Numbered from the stretch's first letter, positions 26,968 through 36,972 are shown. The stretch: DNA of 64,000 nt from Leptotrichia sp. oral taxon 221 (GCF_018128245.1 NZ_CP072378.1:1240001-1304000); one strand, 5' to 3'. The notes: generated by a model from the letters alone, not told the origin. Translations and numbers: made by a program.

Positions 26968-28869
26968 TTATCTTATTGTTGTTCCTAATTTTACTTCATT
27001 ATCAATTATAACTAATTTCGTTTTTTTCTTTTCAGTTGTTGTCAACAACATTCCTTGTGACAATTCTCCACGCAATGTAACTGGTTCTAAATTCAATACT
27101 GCCATTACTTTCTTCCCAACTAATTCTTGTTCATTTGGATACCATTTAGCAATTCCAGAAACAATTTGTCTCTTCTCTTTTCCAGTGTTAACAATAAATT
27201 TCAATAATTTATCAGCACCTTCGATTTTACTAGCCTTAATAATTTCAACAACTTTTATTTCAACTTTTGAAAAATCATCAATTGTTATAGGATTTTCGAT
27301 AGTTAAATTTTCATTGTATTCTTTTTTAGGCTCTTCCTCGAATTCAACTCTAGGGAAAATTGGTTCAGCTGCATTTAATTTTCCTCCAACTGGATACGCT
27401 CCCCAAGCCTTAACATCTTCTAATTTCATTTTCTCAGCATCCACTTCAAGCCCTAATTGATTCAACATTTTTTGAGCTGTATCTGGCATAAATGGCGAAA
27501 TTAAAGCTGCTATTTTATATAATCCTTCCACCAAATTATACATCACTGTCGACAATCTATCTTTAGAATCTTCATCTTTAGCTAATTTCCAAGGTTCACA
27601 CTCATCAATATATTTATTCATTCTAGAAATAAATTTCCAAATTTCCTTCAATGCTTCAGAAAATTGATATTCATTCATTCTCTTTTCAATATTTACTAAA
27701 ACTTCTTCCCATAATGCCTTTATCTCAGCATCAAATGTATCCGTCACTTCATTCAAGACAACTTTTGAATCAAAATATTTCTTTTGCATTCCAATTGTTC
27801 TATTTAAAAGGTTCCCTAAATCATTTGCTAAATCTGAATTAATTCTTTGAACCATTGCTCGTTTTGAATAATCAGCATCTTGTCCGTATGTAGCTTCTCT
27901 CATCAAATAATATCTAAATGGATCCAATCCATATTTCTCAACTTCTTCCGCTGGATTTACTACATTTCCAAGTGATTTGGACATTTTCTCACCTTCTACA
28001 GTCCACCATCCATGTGCTGCAATAGTTTCTGGCAATTTTATTCCTGCAGACATCAACATCGCTGGCCAAATAATTGCATGGAATCTCAAAATATCTTTCC
28101 CAATCACATGATTTACTGTTCCATTAGTCCAAACATTCGCAAACTCCTCTGGATCCTTAGCAAATCCTGCTCCTGTCAAGTAATTAGTTAAAGCATCAAA
28201 CCAAACATAAATTACATGCCCTTCTTCTAATTCCAACGGTATTCCCCAATCAAAAGTTGTTCTAGAAATCGACAAATCTTGTAACCCTTGTTTTATAAAT
28301 GCGACAACTTCATTTTTCTTACCTTCTGGCTTAATAAATTCAGGATGTTCCTCAATGTATTTCAACAAAGCATCTTCATATTTAGATAGTTTGAAAAAAT
28401 ATGAAACTTCTTTTACATCGATAACCTCTTTCCCCATATATTTTCCATCAACCAACTGATTTTCAGGAACAAAAGTTTCTTCTGAAACGCAATATTTACC
28501 CCAGTACTCACCTTTGTAAATATCACCATTATCGTTAACTCTTTTTACAATTTCTCTAACACTGTTAATGTGTCTTTCTTGAGTTGTTCTCATAAAATCA
28601 GTGTTTGAAATATTTAATTTTTCCCATAACGTTGTAAAATTCAACGACATTTTATCCACCCATTGTTGTGGTGTATAGCCATTTTTATCTGCAGCCTCTT
28701 GAATTTTTTGTCCGTGCTCATCTACTCCTGTCAAAAATTTAACATCATATCCAGTCAATCTTTTATATCTTGCAACTACATCACAAACGATTGTAGAATA
28801 AGCAGTTCCAACATGTGGAGCCGCATTAGGGTAATAAATTGGTGTTGTTATATAAAATGATTTTGGCAT
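26968..28869 (-). CDS. metG: Methionyl-tRNA synthetase
   Basis: Charges tRNA-Met. The class I signatures are the HIGH-type PNAAPHVGTAY and KMSKS (GEKMSKSLGN) near residue 300. A C-terminal EMAPII-like tRNA-binding domain begins near residue 530 (FSKVEIKVVEIIKASKI). The expected zinc knuckle region (CVSEETFVPENQLV) has lost most cysteines, as in zinc-poor bacterial forms. The length of 633 residues fits dimeric MetG. No T-box or SAM element lies upstream, since the acyltransferase gene ends 15 bp before it. Confidence 0.97.
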   Translation of the reverse strand: MPKSFYITTPIYYPNAAPHVGTAYSTIVCDVVARYKRLTGYDVKFLTGVDEHGQKIQEAADKNGYTPQQWVDKMSLNFTTLWEKLNISNTDFMRTTQERHINSVREIVKRVNDNGDIYKGEYWGKYCVSEETFVPENQLVDGKYMGKEVIDVKEVSYFFKLSKYEDALLKYIEEHPEFIKPEGKKNEVVAFIKQGLQDLSISRTTFDWGIPLELEEGHVIYVWFDALTNYLTGAGFAKDPEEFANVWTNGTVNHVIGKDILRFHAIIWPAMLMSAGIKLPETIAAHGWWTVEGEKMSKSLGNVVNPAEEVEKYGLDPFRYYLMREATYGQDADYSKRAMVQRINSDLANDLGNLLNRTIGMQKKYFDSKVVLNEVTDTFDAEIKALWEEVLVNIEKRMNEYQFSEALKEIWKFISRMNKYIDECEPWKLAKDEDSKDRLSTVMYNLVEGLYKIAALISPFMPDTAQKMLNQLGLEVDAEKMKLEDVKAWGAYPVGGKLNAAEPIFPRVEFEEEPKKEYNENLTIENPITIDDFSKVEIKVVEIIKASKIEGADKLLKFIVNTGKEKRQIVSGIAKWYPNEQELVGKKVMAVLNLEPVTLRGELSQGMLLTTTEKKKTKLVIIDNEVKLGTTIR

Positions 28870-28884
28870 TTTTTCCTCCTATTT

Positions 28885-29559
28885 TTAAAAATTTTCTTCA
28901 TTAAATTCTATTTTTTTATTTTTTTTATTATATTTTTCATTATAAATCTCAAAAGCCTTGTATCCAGCTGAATGTATTTTTTCTTTCACTATTTTTGTGG
29001 CTTCTTCCATTGATAATTCCTTTGGAAGATAAAAAGGTTCTGCAACATAATGAACACATCTTGCAAATGGTTTTGGAATCTCTAATTTATCCCACATATT
29101 TTTAAATATCCATTTTCTACTAGAGTACGAACTTACAGGCAATATTGGTGCCCCAGTCCTCTGAGCTATAAAAATTGCCCCTGCTTTTGGTTCAAATATA
29201 GGCCCTTTCGGTCCATCAATCGCAATTCCTATCGTATAATCTTTTTTAGCATATCTCATAGCTTCCTTCAAACTTTTGATATTATCTCTATTTGATGATC
29301 CTCTTATCAGCTCATTCCCCTCTCTCGCAAGAAGTTCCGACAAAATTTCACCATCTTTCGAAGCACTAACTATTGACGCCTTCTTTTTTATCACTCTAGT
29401 CGCATTACAAACAGTAAATATCTTTCTATGCCAAAACACGACTATATTTTGCTGATTCATCTCTACACCATCAGCATAATAATATTCTCGCCTTGTCATA
29501 AAACTCAACATTCTATAAATAGAATGAAGAAATATTCCAAAAAACTTATATTTATTCAT
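28885..29559 (-). CDS. DUF374 lysophospholipid acyltransferase family protein
   Basis: Membrane-associated acyltransferase related to LpxL-type enzymes. It has VVFWHRK near the N-terminus as the HX4D-like region, then GIAIDGPKGP and GAIFIAQRTGAPILPV, conserved in DUF374. In a diderm it may acylate lipid A or another glycolipid; the sequence does not settle the acceptor. The longest frame opens at TTG inside the GGAG; MNKYKF is the probable start, giving 224 residues. It precedes metG closely. Confidence 0.85.
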   Translation of the reverse strand: MNKYKFFGIFLHSIYRMLSFMTRREYYYADGVEMNQQNIVVFWHRKIFTVCNATRVIKKKASIVSASKDGEILSELLAREGNELIRGSSNRDNIKSLKEAMRYAKKDYTIGIAIDGPKGPIFEPKAGAIFIAQRTGAPILPVSSYSSRKWIFKNMWDKLEIPKPFARCVHYVAEPFYLPKELSMEEATKIVKEKIHSAGYKAFEIYNEKYNKKNKKIEFNEENF

Positions 29560-29663
29560 TTTTTTCTCCAAAAATTATCTAATTTTAATAAATTCTATTA
29601 CATTCGTTCCAATTTTGAACTACAATTTTTCAGTAATTTACAATAAAATTTCACAGAATTTAT

Positions 29664-30227
29664 TTATGCGTACATTTTTCTAAAATAACTTGTTATTTCT
29701 AATATTTTTTCTTCTATTTTTTCATTTGTTTGGTCATTTCTGTAATCATTATCTCTACTTGTACAAATCAATGTAGCGTATCCAAATAAAAAATACCATA
29801 ATCTTCTTACTGACAATTTTGCTTCTTGAAAAGTTAGTTTAGGAAAACTTACCATTAAAATTTCTTCTGTTAATAAAGTATTCAATGTTTCATCGTAAAG
29901 TTCTTTAAATCTTTCTGCACCATCAAGAAAAATCGCTCTAAAAAGCTCTCTTTCTTCCCTCGCAAAAGCTACAAAACCAACTGCACTATTTAGTAACTTT
30001 CGCTCAGAATAATTTCCATAAAGATATTTTTTCAACTTTTCTTTTGATAAAATAATAATTTCTTCTTTTAAGTCGTCTACTGTATTAAAATTAAAATATA
30101 TTGGTGCCGTTGAACTCTTTAAATATTTAGCGATTTTTCTAACACTTAAATTATTAAAGCCTTCTATCTTCATTAACTCATAGGCTGCTTCGACTATGAT
30201 TTCCTTTGTAAATTTTACTTTCGGCAT
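29664..30227 (-). CDS. TetR-family transcriptional regulator
   Basis: One-component repressor. The N-terminal HTH reads MPKVKFTKEIIVEAAYELM and later LSVRKIAKYLKSSTAPIYFNF, with a ligand-binding helical domain after. The start is MPKVKF, which has AAAAGGAGC upstream and lies 4 bp after the folA stop; a longer frame would overlap folA. The length is 188 residues. It is at the end of the thyA-folA run, so it is probably co-expressed. No paired target gene or inverted-repeat operator is obvious, and the ligand is unknown. Confidence 0.88.
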   Translation of the reverse strand: MPKVKFTKEIIVEAAYELMKIEGFNNLSVRKIAKYLKSSTAPIYFNFNTVDDLKEEIIILSKEKLKKYLYGNYSERKLLNSAVGFVAFAREERELFRAIFLDGAERFKELYDETLNTLLTEEILMVSFPKLTFQEAKLSVRRLWYFLFGYATLICTSRDNDYRNDQTNEKIEEKILEITSYFRKMYA

Positions 30228-30231
30228 AAAT

Positions 30232-30747
30232 TTACACTGCTCCTTTTCTATTTTTTCTTTCATATACACAAAACTTCCAATTATCATATTTTTTTTCTTC
30301 ATTCATTTTCCAATCACAATTTTCTATAACAGGAAAATATGCATCTGCTTCATCATCAGAAAAATTAACATAACTAATATATAATTTATCAATAATTTCC
30401 TCTTTCAAAGCCATTTTATAAATCTGTTCTCCTCCAATTATAAAAATTTCTTCTTTAGAATTTTTAAAACTATCTATCATTTTTTGAAAATCATCAAATA
30501 CTTCCACTTTTGTAGTTTCATTTTCCAACTTTTTCAAATCTGACTCTAAAACTTCTCTTGATAAAATTATATTTTTTCTATTCGGCAACAATCTTCCAAT
30601 ACTTTCAAAAGTTTTTCTTCCCATAACAACAGTCTTTCCATTTGTTATTCGTCTAAAATTTTTCAAATCTTCTGGAATATGCCACAATAATTTGTTTTCT
30701 TTCCCAATTTCTCGATTTTTTCCAATCGCTACTATTATACTAAACAT
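30232..30747 (-). CDS. folA: Dihydrofolate reductase
   Basis: Regenerates tetrahydrofolate from dihydrofolate. Family motifs include the N-terminal IVAIGKNREIGKENKLLWHIPEDL with the catalytic acid, VVMGRKTFESIG for NADPH binding, and FIIGGEQIY. Its 171 residues are normal. It is 36 bp after thyA, the usual pairing because thymidylate synthase produces the dihydrofolate it reduces. Confidence 0.97.
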   Translation of the reverse strand: MFSIIVAIGKNREIGKENKLLWHIPEDLKNFRRITNGKTVVMGRKTFESIGRLLPNRKNIILSREVLESDLKKLENETTKVEVFDDFQKMIDSFKNSKEEIFIIGGEQIYKMALKEEIIDKLYISYVNFSDDEADAYFPVIENCDWKMNEEKKYDNWKFCVYERKNRKGAV

Positions 30748-30783
30748 TTTTTCTTCCTATCCGACATTTACTTTTTTCAAAAA

Positions 30784-31653
30784 CTAAACTGCTACTTCAA
30801 ATTTTATCAAAGGATAACTTTCATAATCTTCCAATTTTATATCGTCAAATGTCAATTCATTAAATGGCTTGTCTGCTATCTTAATTTTGGGTAATTTTAA
30901 AGGTTTTCTAGTCAATTGCTCTTTCAATCCTTCAATATGATTTTCATAAATATGAGCATCAATTATCGTATGAGAAAACTCTCCAACTTCATAACCGCAT
31001 TCCTTCGCCAACATCATTGTTAATAACGAATAACAAGCCAAATTAAATGGTATTCCCAAAGCAATATCTCCACTTCTTTGAGTCAAATGACAATTCAATT
31101 TATTTCCTAAAACATTAAATGCAAACGTATAATGACAAGGTGGTAGCTTACTTATCGTTGCATTCCCAGGATTCCAAGCAACTACAATCATTCTTCTACC
31201 ATTTTTATGATTAGGATTTATCTTCAATTCTTTCAAAGTATCAATCACATACTGAATTTGATCAAAAACTAATTGTCCATTTTCTTCTCTCGTTGTCCAA
31301 GGATTATTCTCATCTGCAAAAACTTCTCCATCTAAAGCAACTTCTGGAACTGGATATCTTCTCCAAAATCTTCCGTAAGCTGTTTCTAATCTACCTTCTT
31401 CATCTGCCCACGCATCCCATATTTTCGTTTTTTCTCTCAACGTTTTAATATGCTCTTCTCCTGACAAATACCAAAAAAGCTCATGCAACATCGAATTAAA
31501 ATACATTTTTTTTGTTGTCAACAAAGGATATCCTTCACTCAAATCAACTTTATATGTATATGCAAAAGTTGAAATAGTATCGACTCCTGTTCTATTTTCT
31601 TTCCTTACTCCATTTTCCAAAACATGTTTCACTAAATCCAAATATTGTTTCAT
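30784..31653 (-). CDS. thyA: Thymidylate synthase
   Basis: Methylates dUMP to dTMP using methylene-tetrahydrofolate. The catalytic Cys is in LPPCHYTF, the phosphate-binding QRSGDIALG follows, and FSHTIIDAHIYENH is conserved near the C-terminus. Its 289 residues fit the ThyA family; no ThyX motif is present. AAGGAGGAG precedes the start. It forms a cassette with folA. Confidence 0.98.
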   Translation of the reverse strand: MKQYLDLVKHVLENGVRKENRTGVDTISTFAYTYKVDLSEGYPLLTTKKMYFNSMLHELFWYLSGEEHIKTLREKTKIWDAWADEEGRLETAYGRFWRRYPVPEVALDGEVFADENNPWTTREENGQLVFDQIQYVIDTLKELKINPNHKNGRRMIVVAWNPGNATISKLPPCHYTFAFNVLGNKLNCHLTQRSGDIALGIPFNLACYSLLTMMLAKECGYEVGEFSHTIIDAHIYENHIEGLKEQLTRKPLKLPKIKIADKPFNELTFDDIKLEDYESYPLIKFEVAV

Positions 31654-31713
31654 CTCTTGTCAACTCCTCCTTCCAAAATTTTTAACTCTATTTTTAAATA
31701 TTTTTCATTCAAT

Positions 31714-32181
31714 TTACAACGAAAAATCAAAATCATTCTGTCTCAATGCTTCATACAATATTATCGAAGCCGAATTTGCTAAATTTATCGATCTTCCCAT
31801 TGGAATCATTGGAATAGTTATGTTATATTCCTTGTATTTATTCAATATTTCTTCTGGTATTCCTCTCGATTCAGGTCCAAACATTATAAAATCATTTTTT
31901 TGAAATTTTACATCTGAATATTTTTGATTTGTTTTAGTCGTTGCAAAATATAAATTTGCATCTTTATTTTCGATATTTTCTTTATAAAAATGGTCAAAAT
32001 CTTCCCAAATAAAAAGCTGAACTTTTTCCCAATAATCCAATCCACCTTTTTTAATATATTTATCTTCCAATGAAAATCCCAAAGGTTTTATCAAATGCAA
32101 TTTCGTATTTGTTAAAACACATGTTCTACCTATATTTCCCGTATTTGTTGGAATTTCTGGATTTAAAAATACTATATTCAT
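31714..32181 (-). CDS. trmL: tRNA (cytidine/uridine-34 2'-O)-methyltransferase
   Basis: SPOUT-class methyltransferase that modifies the wobble ribose of leucine tRNAs. The short 155-residue form, with NTGNIGRTC at the start, FGPESRGIPEEIL in the middle and SINLANSASIILYEALRQ in the knot, is characteristic of TrmL/CspR rather than longer TrmH proteins. It lies between ruvC and thyA in the same direction. Confidence 0.93.
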   Translation of the reverse strand: MNIVFLNPEIPTNTGNIGRTCVLTNTKLHLIKPLGFSLEDKYIKKGGLDYWEKVQLFIWEDFDHFYKENIENKDANLYFATTKTNQKYSDVKFQKNDFIMFGPESRGIPEEILNKYKEYNITIPMIPMGRSINLANSASIILYEALRQNDFDFSL

Positions 32182-32293
32182 TTTTTGTTATCCCTCTTTC
32201 CTTTTTTCTTAATTTACTATATTCCAATTTTTATGATTTTGTTTAACTTAATATCATTTTTAAGCCATTTTTTAGCATTTTTACTTTATTTAA

Positions 32294-32869
32294 TTATTTA
32301 ATATTCATCAATTTTTTATAATCTGACAATTTTATTCTATCAGTTTTTAGAGTATCTAATTTCTTAGTAACGTTATCTCCTCTTTCAAATCCTCCAAAAC
32401 CAATTTTTGAATTCACATGCGTAATTGCTATTGCCAAAGCATCAGCCGCATCATCAGGTTTCGGTATTTCATCTAATTTCAATATCAACTTTACCATTTC
32501 CTGAATTTGCTTTTTAGTCGCCCTTCCATAACCTGCAATACCCATTTTCACTTGAAGTGGCGTATAACTAAATAAATTTAATCTATTTTTTTGACCAACA
32601 AGAGTTATAACCCCTCTCGCCTGTCCAACTTCAATTATTGTTTTTTGATTTTTAAAAAAGAATAAATTTTCAATAGCCATATCTGTAGGCTTCCACAATT
32701 TTATAACCTTTTCCAAAGCATCATAAATTTGCTCTAATCGAACTGGCATATCCTCCGATTTATCTGTAAAAATACACCCGTAATCTAATGTTGTATATTT
32801 CCCATTTTCATAGTCAATGATTGAGTATCCAACAATAGCTGTACCGGGATCTATACCTAAAACTCTCAT
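32294..32869 (-). CDS. ruvC: Crossover junction endodeoxyribonuclease RuvC
   Basis: Resolves Holliday junctions. Acidic catalytic residues appear in LGIDPGTAIVG, AIENLFFF and DAADALAIAITH. The longest frame opens with a TTG in the GAGGAG; MRVLGIDPG is the true start and gives 191 residues. An excellent promoter lies 30 bp upstream. No ruvA or ruvB is adjacent. Confidence 0.96.
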   Translation of the reverse strand: MRVLGIDPGTAIVGYSIIDYENGKYTTLDYGCIFTDKSEDMPVRLEQIYDALEKVIKLWKPTDMAIENLFFFKNQKTIIEVGQARGVITLVGQKNRLNLFSYTPLQVKMGIAGYGRATKKQIQEMVKLILKLDEIPKPDDAADALAIAITHVNSKIGFGGFERGDNVTKKLDTLKTDRIKLSDYKKLMNIK

Positions 32870-32895
32870 ATTTCTCCTCAATATTTTGATGTTAT

Positions 32896-32924
32896 ATTAT
32901 ATCACAAATACATCATTTTTTCAA
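32896..32924 (-). promoter_or_regulatory. Promoter of ruvC-trmL-thyA-folA
   Basis: TTGAAA and TATAAT with 17-bp spacing. It leads into ruvC and could read on through trmL, thyA and folA, whose gaps are 112, 60 and 36 bp. Confidence 0.85.
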
Positions 32925-32969
32925 ACGTAAATCCTCTTGTCAAAATATAAACTTGTATATAAAAACAAT

Positions 32970-33000
32970 AAAAAAATAGCCTAAAACTAAATTTAGACTA
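32970..33000 (-). terminator. Terminator after the glutamine amidotransferase gene
   Basis: TAGTCTAAA pairs with TTTAGGCTA (one wobble), loop ATTTAG, then a seven-T run on the minus strand. Confidence 0.8.
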
Positions 33001-33067
33001 CTTTTCTTTTTTTAAATTTCCAAATAACTTATTTTAGTTAACAAAACTATTTGAAATCAAAATTTTA

Positions 33068-33793
33068 TTATAAACTATTTTTATATTCAATATCTAATTT
33101 ATCCAAAAATTCATGCAATTTTTTATTCATTGCTGTGTAATCATATTTTTTTATTTCTTCTGGATTTTCGATATATCTAAATTTTTCAAATTCTTGTTCT
33201 AAATTTTTTTCATTTGCAATTAGCTCAACTACAATTTCACTATCAAACTCCAAATGACATTGAAAACCATATACTAACGGAGTAAATCTTATAATTTGTC
33301 TTGGACATCCAACACTTTTCGCTAAAACAACACTACCTTCAACCAATCCTGGCATATCACCGTGCCAATGACCTACAATTTCTCTATTTCTATCAAAATG
33401 ACTTAATTTTTCATCTTTTAATCCTTCTTCTGTCAATTCAATCGCAAAATTTCCAATTTCCTTTTCAGGACTATGATCAAATTTTCCACCTAAACTCTCT
33501 CCAATTAATTGTGCTCCCAAACAAACTCCTACAACAGCTTTTTTCGCATCAATACATTTTTTTATAAATTCTTGTTCTTTTTTTGTATCAAAATGCGGAC
33601 ATTCTTCCAATTTTGTTGCAGGCGATTGAGGCCCTCCCATTACAAATAAAAAGTCAATCCCTTCAGTATTTTCTGGTAATTTATCTCCTTCAAATACTTT
33701 TGAAAATGTAACTTCATACCCTTTATTTTCTGCCCATTTCAAATATGATCCTGGAGCTTCAAAACTTTCATGTTGTAAAATGTGTACTCTCAT
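33068..33793 (-). CDS. Class I glutamine amidotransferase-like protein
   Basis: GATase1 fold related to the glutaminase half of GMP synthase. The catalytic Cys is in GVCLGAQLIG and the His in GFQCHLEFDSE. At 241 residues it is a standalone domain without a synthetase partner. Possible roles include gamma-glutamyl hydrolase-type or amino-group donor activity; the family often annotates only as type 1 glutamine amidotransferase. It has its own terminator, with truB upstream across a gap of about 110 bp. Confidence 0.88.
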   Translation of the reverse strand: MRVHILQHESFEAPGSYLKWAENKGYEVTFSKVFEGDKLPENTEGIDFLFVMGGPQSPATKLEECPHFDTKKEQEFIKKCIDAKKAVVGVCLGAQLIGESLGGKFDHSPEKEIGNFAIELTEEGLKDEKLSHFDRNREIVGHWHGDMPGLVEGSVVLAKSVGCPRQIIRFTPLVYGFQCHLEFDSEIVVELIANEKNLEQEFEKFRYIENPEEIKKYDYTAMNKKLHEFLDKLDIEYKNSL

Positions 33794-33900
33794 TTTTCTG
33801 TTATGTGTGATAAATTTTAATCAATTAGATTGTTCTATAAAAATAAATCACACTCTCCTTTCTTTTTATTTTTTGAATATGAATTCTCATCCAAATATTT

Positions 33901-34986
33901 CTACAAAAAATATTTATCTCTCTTTAAATAAACCTTATCATACCCTATTTTAATAATTTTCACTACCCCTTTAAATTCTCGCTTTTGAGTCTTCCCATTA
34001 GTAACAAATACTTTCAAAATTGTATTTTCTCTATAACCTTTAATATTTTCTAATTTCCTAAACCCAACTAATACAGTCATCCCATTTTTCAATTTCAAGT
34101 ATTTATCATTGGAAATAACAATTTCTTTATATTCCAATATTTCTTCAATATCTTTAAATTTAATGATCTCCTGTATTTTTAATTCTCGTTTTACATTACT
34201 TTCCTTATCAAAAATATTTTCCAAAATCCCATAAATCTTCTCTTCAATACTTTCATCTTTTTTCATTTCAATTTTTTGTCGCTTAACAAAATCTCTATTT
34301 TCCTCAACAATTTCTTGCCCTAACAATTTCTCTATCTCACTCAAAGTCACAGCATCCTTCAAATAATATTTGTCAATCTGAGTTCTCACTAATTTTGTCA
34401 TAGTTGCAAAAGTTCCTAATTTTTGTCCAATATCTCTGACTAACGAACGAATATAAGTTCCACTACTTACACTCGTATAAAACGATACCTTATTTTCTGA
34501 AAAATCAATTTTGATATCTTTTATATAATTTATACGAATTTTTCTAGCTTTCCTCTCAACTTCAATACCTTTTCTCGCCAAATCATATAACTTTTCTCCA
34601 TTAATTTTTATTGCCGAATACATTGGAGGCATCTGTTCAATCTCTCCAACAAAACTATTAATCACGCTTTCAATCTCATGTTGTGAAACATTCACAATTC
34701 CCTTTTTAGTGATTTCCCCTTCTGTATCATAAGTATCCGTCTCATAACCCATTTCCAATTCTACGTAATATTCCTTATCTTTTTTCATCAAATCATCAGA
34801 AAATTTTGTAGCATTGTTAAGCATCACTATCAATAATCCTTCAGCCATCGGATCCAAAGTCCCAGCATGTCCAACTCTGTTAGCTTTTATCAGCCATTTT
34901 AACCTATTTATCGCTCCAAACGAACTGACACCCTTCTCTTTATTCAAGAGAACTATCCCATTTTTCTCAAATTTTTTTACTTTCAT
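33901..34986 (-). CDS. truB: tRNA pseudouridine(55) synthase
   Basis: Forms pseudouridine 55 in the T-loop of tRNAs. The core HAGTLDPMAEGLL has the catalytic Asp, with YDTEGE and GTYIRSLVRDIG further on. MKVKKFEKNG is chosen as start because the longer frame opens at GTG within GAGGAGG. The 361 residues exceed the common 300, through a lysine/glutamate-rich C-terminal extension of about 110 residues that includes a PUA-like piece. The cls gene ends 12 bp before this start. Confidence 0.95.
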   Translation of the reverse strand: MKVKKFEKNGIVLLNKEKGVSSFGAINRLKWLIKANRVGHAGTLDPMAEGLLIVMLNNATKFSDDLMKKDKEYYVELEMGYETDTYDTEGEITKKGIVNVSQHEIESVINSFVGEIEQMPPMYSAIKINGEKLYDLARKGIEVERKARKIRINYIKDIKIDFSENKVSFYTSVSSGTYIRSLVRDIGQKLGTFATMTKLVRTQIDKYYLKDAVTLSEIEKLLGQEIVEENRDFVKRQKIEMKKDESIEEKIYGILENIFDKESNVKRELKIQEIIKFKDIEEILEYKEIVISNDKYLKLKNGMTVLVGFRKLENIKGYRENTILKVFVTNGKTQKREFKGVVKIIKIGYDKVYLKRDKYFL

Positions 34987-34998
34987 TTTCCTCCTCAC

Positions 34999-36516
34999 CT
35001 ACATTATTGGCGACACCAATTTAAACAATGAATTTCTAATTCTTTTCCAAAAAGCTTTTTTTTCAATCTGTTTCTTCTCAATCTTTTCACATTTTTCTAA
35101 ATCTTTAAAAAATTGATTTCTTACATTTTGACTAATTTCTCGATTGTAAAAAACTGAATTTATCTCATAATTTATCTCAAGACTTCTCATATCAAAATTA
35201 CAAGTTCCTATCGTAGAAAATTCTCCATCAACCACGATATTTTTACAATGTAAAAATCCTGCTTTGTATCTATAAATTTCAATTCCTGCATTAGTCAATT
35301 CCTCAAAATACGTTTCTGCAATCCAATAAGGAATTTTTTTATCAGGAACTCCCGTCATTATAATTTTTATCTTAATTCCAGCTAAAGCCATTATTGTCAA
35401 TTGATTTACGAGTGCGCTATCAGGCACAAAATATGGACTTTGAATTAGTACTTCCCTTTTCGCACTAGATATTAATTTTGAATATAAATATTTCAAAGAT
35501 GTCCATTCTGTATCTGGTCCACTCGATGAAACCTGCATTAAATAATATTTTTCATCATCTTTCACAATATTTTTCTCAACAATTTCATCTAATTTTATCG
35601 TTTCAAAATCATTTTTTCCACCACTATTCAACCAATCTGTAATAAAAATCGTCAAATACTGTATCACTAATTCTCCTTCAACTCTAAAATTAGTATCTCT
35701 CCATTCATTAAATCTCGATCCACCTGTAATGTACTCTTCTCCCAAATTCATTCCACCTGTATGAAGAATTTTACTATCAATTATCGTCATTTTTCGATGA
35801 TTTCTATAATTCAATTTTGATAATGCAAATTTAATATCTAAAAAATATCTAAATTCAATTCCTGCTTTTAACAATTCTCTCCTATATTTTTTCGAAATTG
35901 CCCTAAAAGAACCCAATCCATCAAACAACAATCGTATTTTCACGCCTTCTTTCGCTTTTTTTACCAATAAATCCTTTATTTGCTGCCCCAACTTATCTGA
36001 ACGCCATATAAAGTACTCCATCAAAATACTTTCTTTCGCCTCACTAATATCTTTTATAATTGAATCAAACGCTTCCCTTCCCGAATAATAAATTTTATAA
36101 GATTTATTTCTCGTAATCGTCGTTTTTTCTGCTGTTGCCAACAATTTTACAATTTCAATTTCAGAATCACTAATATTTTCCTTATCAATACTACGATATG
36201 ACGATTTTTCTAAAAACTTTTCATCCAAGAAAAAATCAACAGGATCATATTTCAAAAAATTCCTAACTCTAAACCATCTGCCCTCTTGTTTTTCACGATT
36301 GGAAATAGCTCTATTCTTTCTCCAATTTATCCCAAACAATAAATACAAAACAATCCCAATCACAGGAAATACCGTAATTGCAAATATCCATGATACCATT
36401 GCTGACGACGGTTTATCAGATACTAAAATTGCTATTAAACAAAAAATATAAATCACTAAATGTATATGTTCAATTGACATAAGCCACATAAGCCCTGTAT
36501 CTCCGTGTCCAAACAT
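34999..36516 (-). CDS. cls: Cardiolipin synthase (phospholipase D family)
   Basis: Joins two phosphatidylglycerol molecules into cardiolipin at the inner membrane. Two membrane segments open the protein (IHLVIYIFCLIAILV and AMVSWIFAITVFPVIGIVLYLLF). Two HKD motifs follow, HRKMTIIDSKILHTGG and HCKNIVVDGEFSTIGTCN. The 505 residues fit bacterial Cls. It lies 12 bp upstream of truB in the transcript. Confidence 0.95.
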   Translation of the reverse strand: MFGHGDTGLMWLMSIEHIHLVIYIFCLIAILVSDKPSSAMVSWIFAITVFPVIGIVLYLLFGINWRKNRAISNREKQEGRWFRVRNFLKYDPVDFFLDEKFLEKSSYRSIDKENISDSEIEIVKLLATAEKTTITRNKSYKIYYSGREAFDSIIKDISEAKESILMEYFIWRSDKLGQQIKDLLVKKAKEGVKIRLLFDGLGSFRAISKKYRRELLKAGIEFRYFLDIKFALSKLNYRNHRKMTIIDSKILHTGGMNLGEEYITGGSRFNEWRDTNFRVEGELVIQYLTIFITDWLNSGGKNDFETIKLDEIVEKNIVKDDEKYYLMQVSSSGPDTEWTSLKYLYSKLISSAKREVLIQSPYFVPDSALVNQLTIMALAGIKIKIIMTGVPDKKIPYWIAETYFEELTNAGIEIYRYKAGFLHCKNIVVDGEFSTIGTCNFDMRSLEINYEINSVFYNREISQNVRNQFFKDLEKCEKIEKKQIEKKAFWKRIRNSLFKLVSPIM

Positions 36517-36541
36517 TCTTTTCTCCCTTTAAAAATATTAT

Positions 36542-36589
36542 AAAATGTGAATTTATAATTCCTTTTAAAAGTTATAAACTCACATTTTT
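36542..36589. terminator. Terminator after ridA
   Basis: AAAATGTGAGTTTATAA pairs with TTATAAATTCACATTTT (one mismatch) around a short loop. T-rich flanks on both strands allow it to end ridA. Confidence 0.75.
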
Positions 36590-36606
36590 TTAATGAATAT
36601 TTTTAC

Positions 36607-36972
36607 TTATTTTTTTACATAAGCAATTGTTTCAATTTCAACTAACGCATTTTTAGGTAATTTTCCTACTTCGAAAGCCGATCTAGCTGGATATGGTTCT
36701 GAAAAATAACCTGCATAAATTTCATTTACTGTTCCAAAATCTGCGATATTATCTAATAAAACTGTTGTTTTTATTACATTTGCTGTTGTTAAACCATTAT
36801 TTTCTAAAATTGCTTTTATGTTTTCCATTACTTGTTTTGCTTGTCCTTCAACTGTTGTTTCTTCAATTTCTTGAGTTTCTGGATTAATCGCTATTTGCCC
36901 TGAAATATACAAAAAATCCCCTGCTAATCTATATGCTGAATAAGGTCCCACTGCATTTGGTATTTTTTTCAT
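36607..36972 (-). CDS. ridA: RidA family reactive intermediate deaminase
   Basis: Hydrolyses reactive enamine/imine products of PLP enzymes such as 2-aminoacrylate. The 121-residue chain holds IPNAVGPYSAYRLAGDFLYISGQI and the conserved RSAFEVGKLPKNALVEIE with the substrate-binding Arg. GGAGG precedes the ATG. A separate promoter and terminator make it a single-gene unit. Confidence 0.95.
   Translation of the reverse strand: MKKIPNAVGPYSAYRLAGDFLYISGQIAINPETQEIEETTVEGQAKQVMENIKAILENNGLTTANVIKTTVLLDNIADFGTVNEIYAGYFSEPYPARSAFEVGKLPKNALVEIETIAYVKK

Noticed and set aside
33795-33850. Inverted repeat GTGTGAT...ATCACAC before the glutamine amidotransferase
   Set aside because: Only the outer 7 bp pair well across a loop of 30 nt or more. 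It could be an operator, but there is no partner site or regulator to support that.
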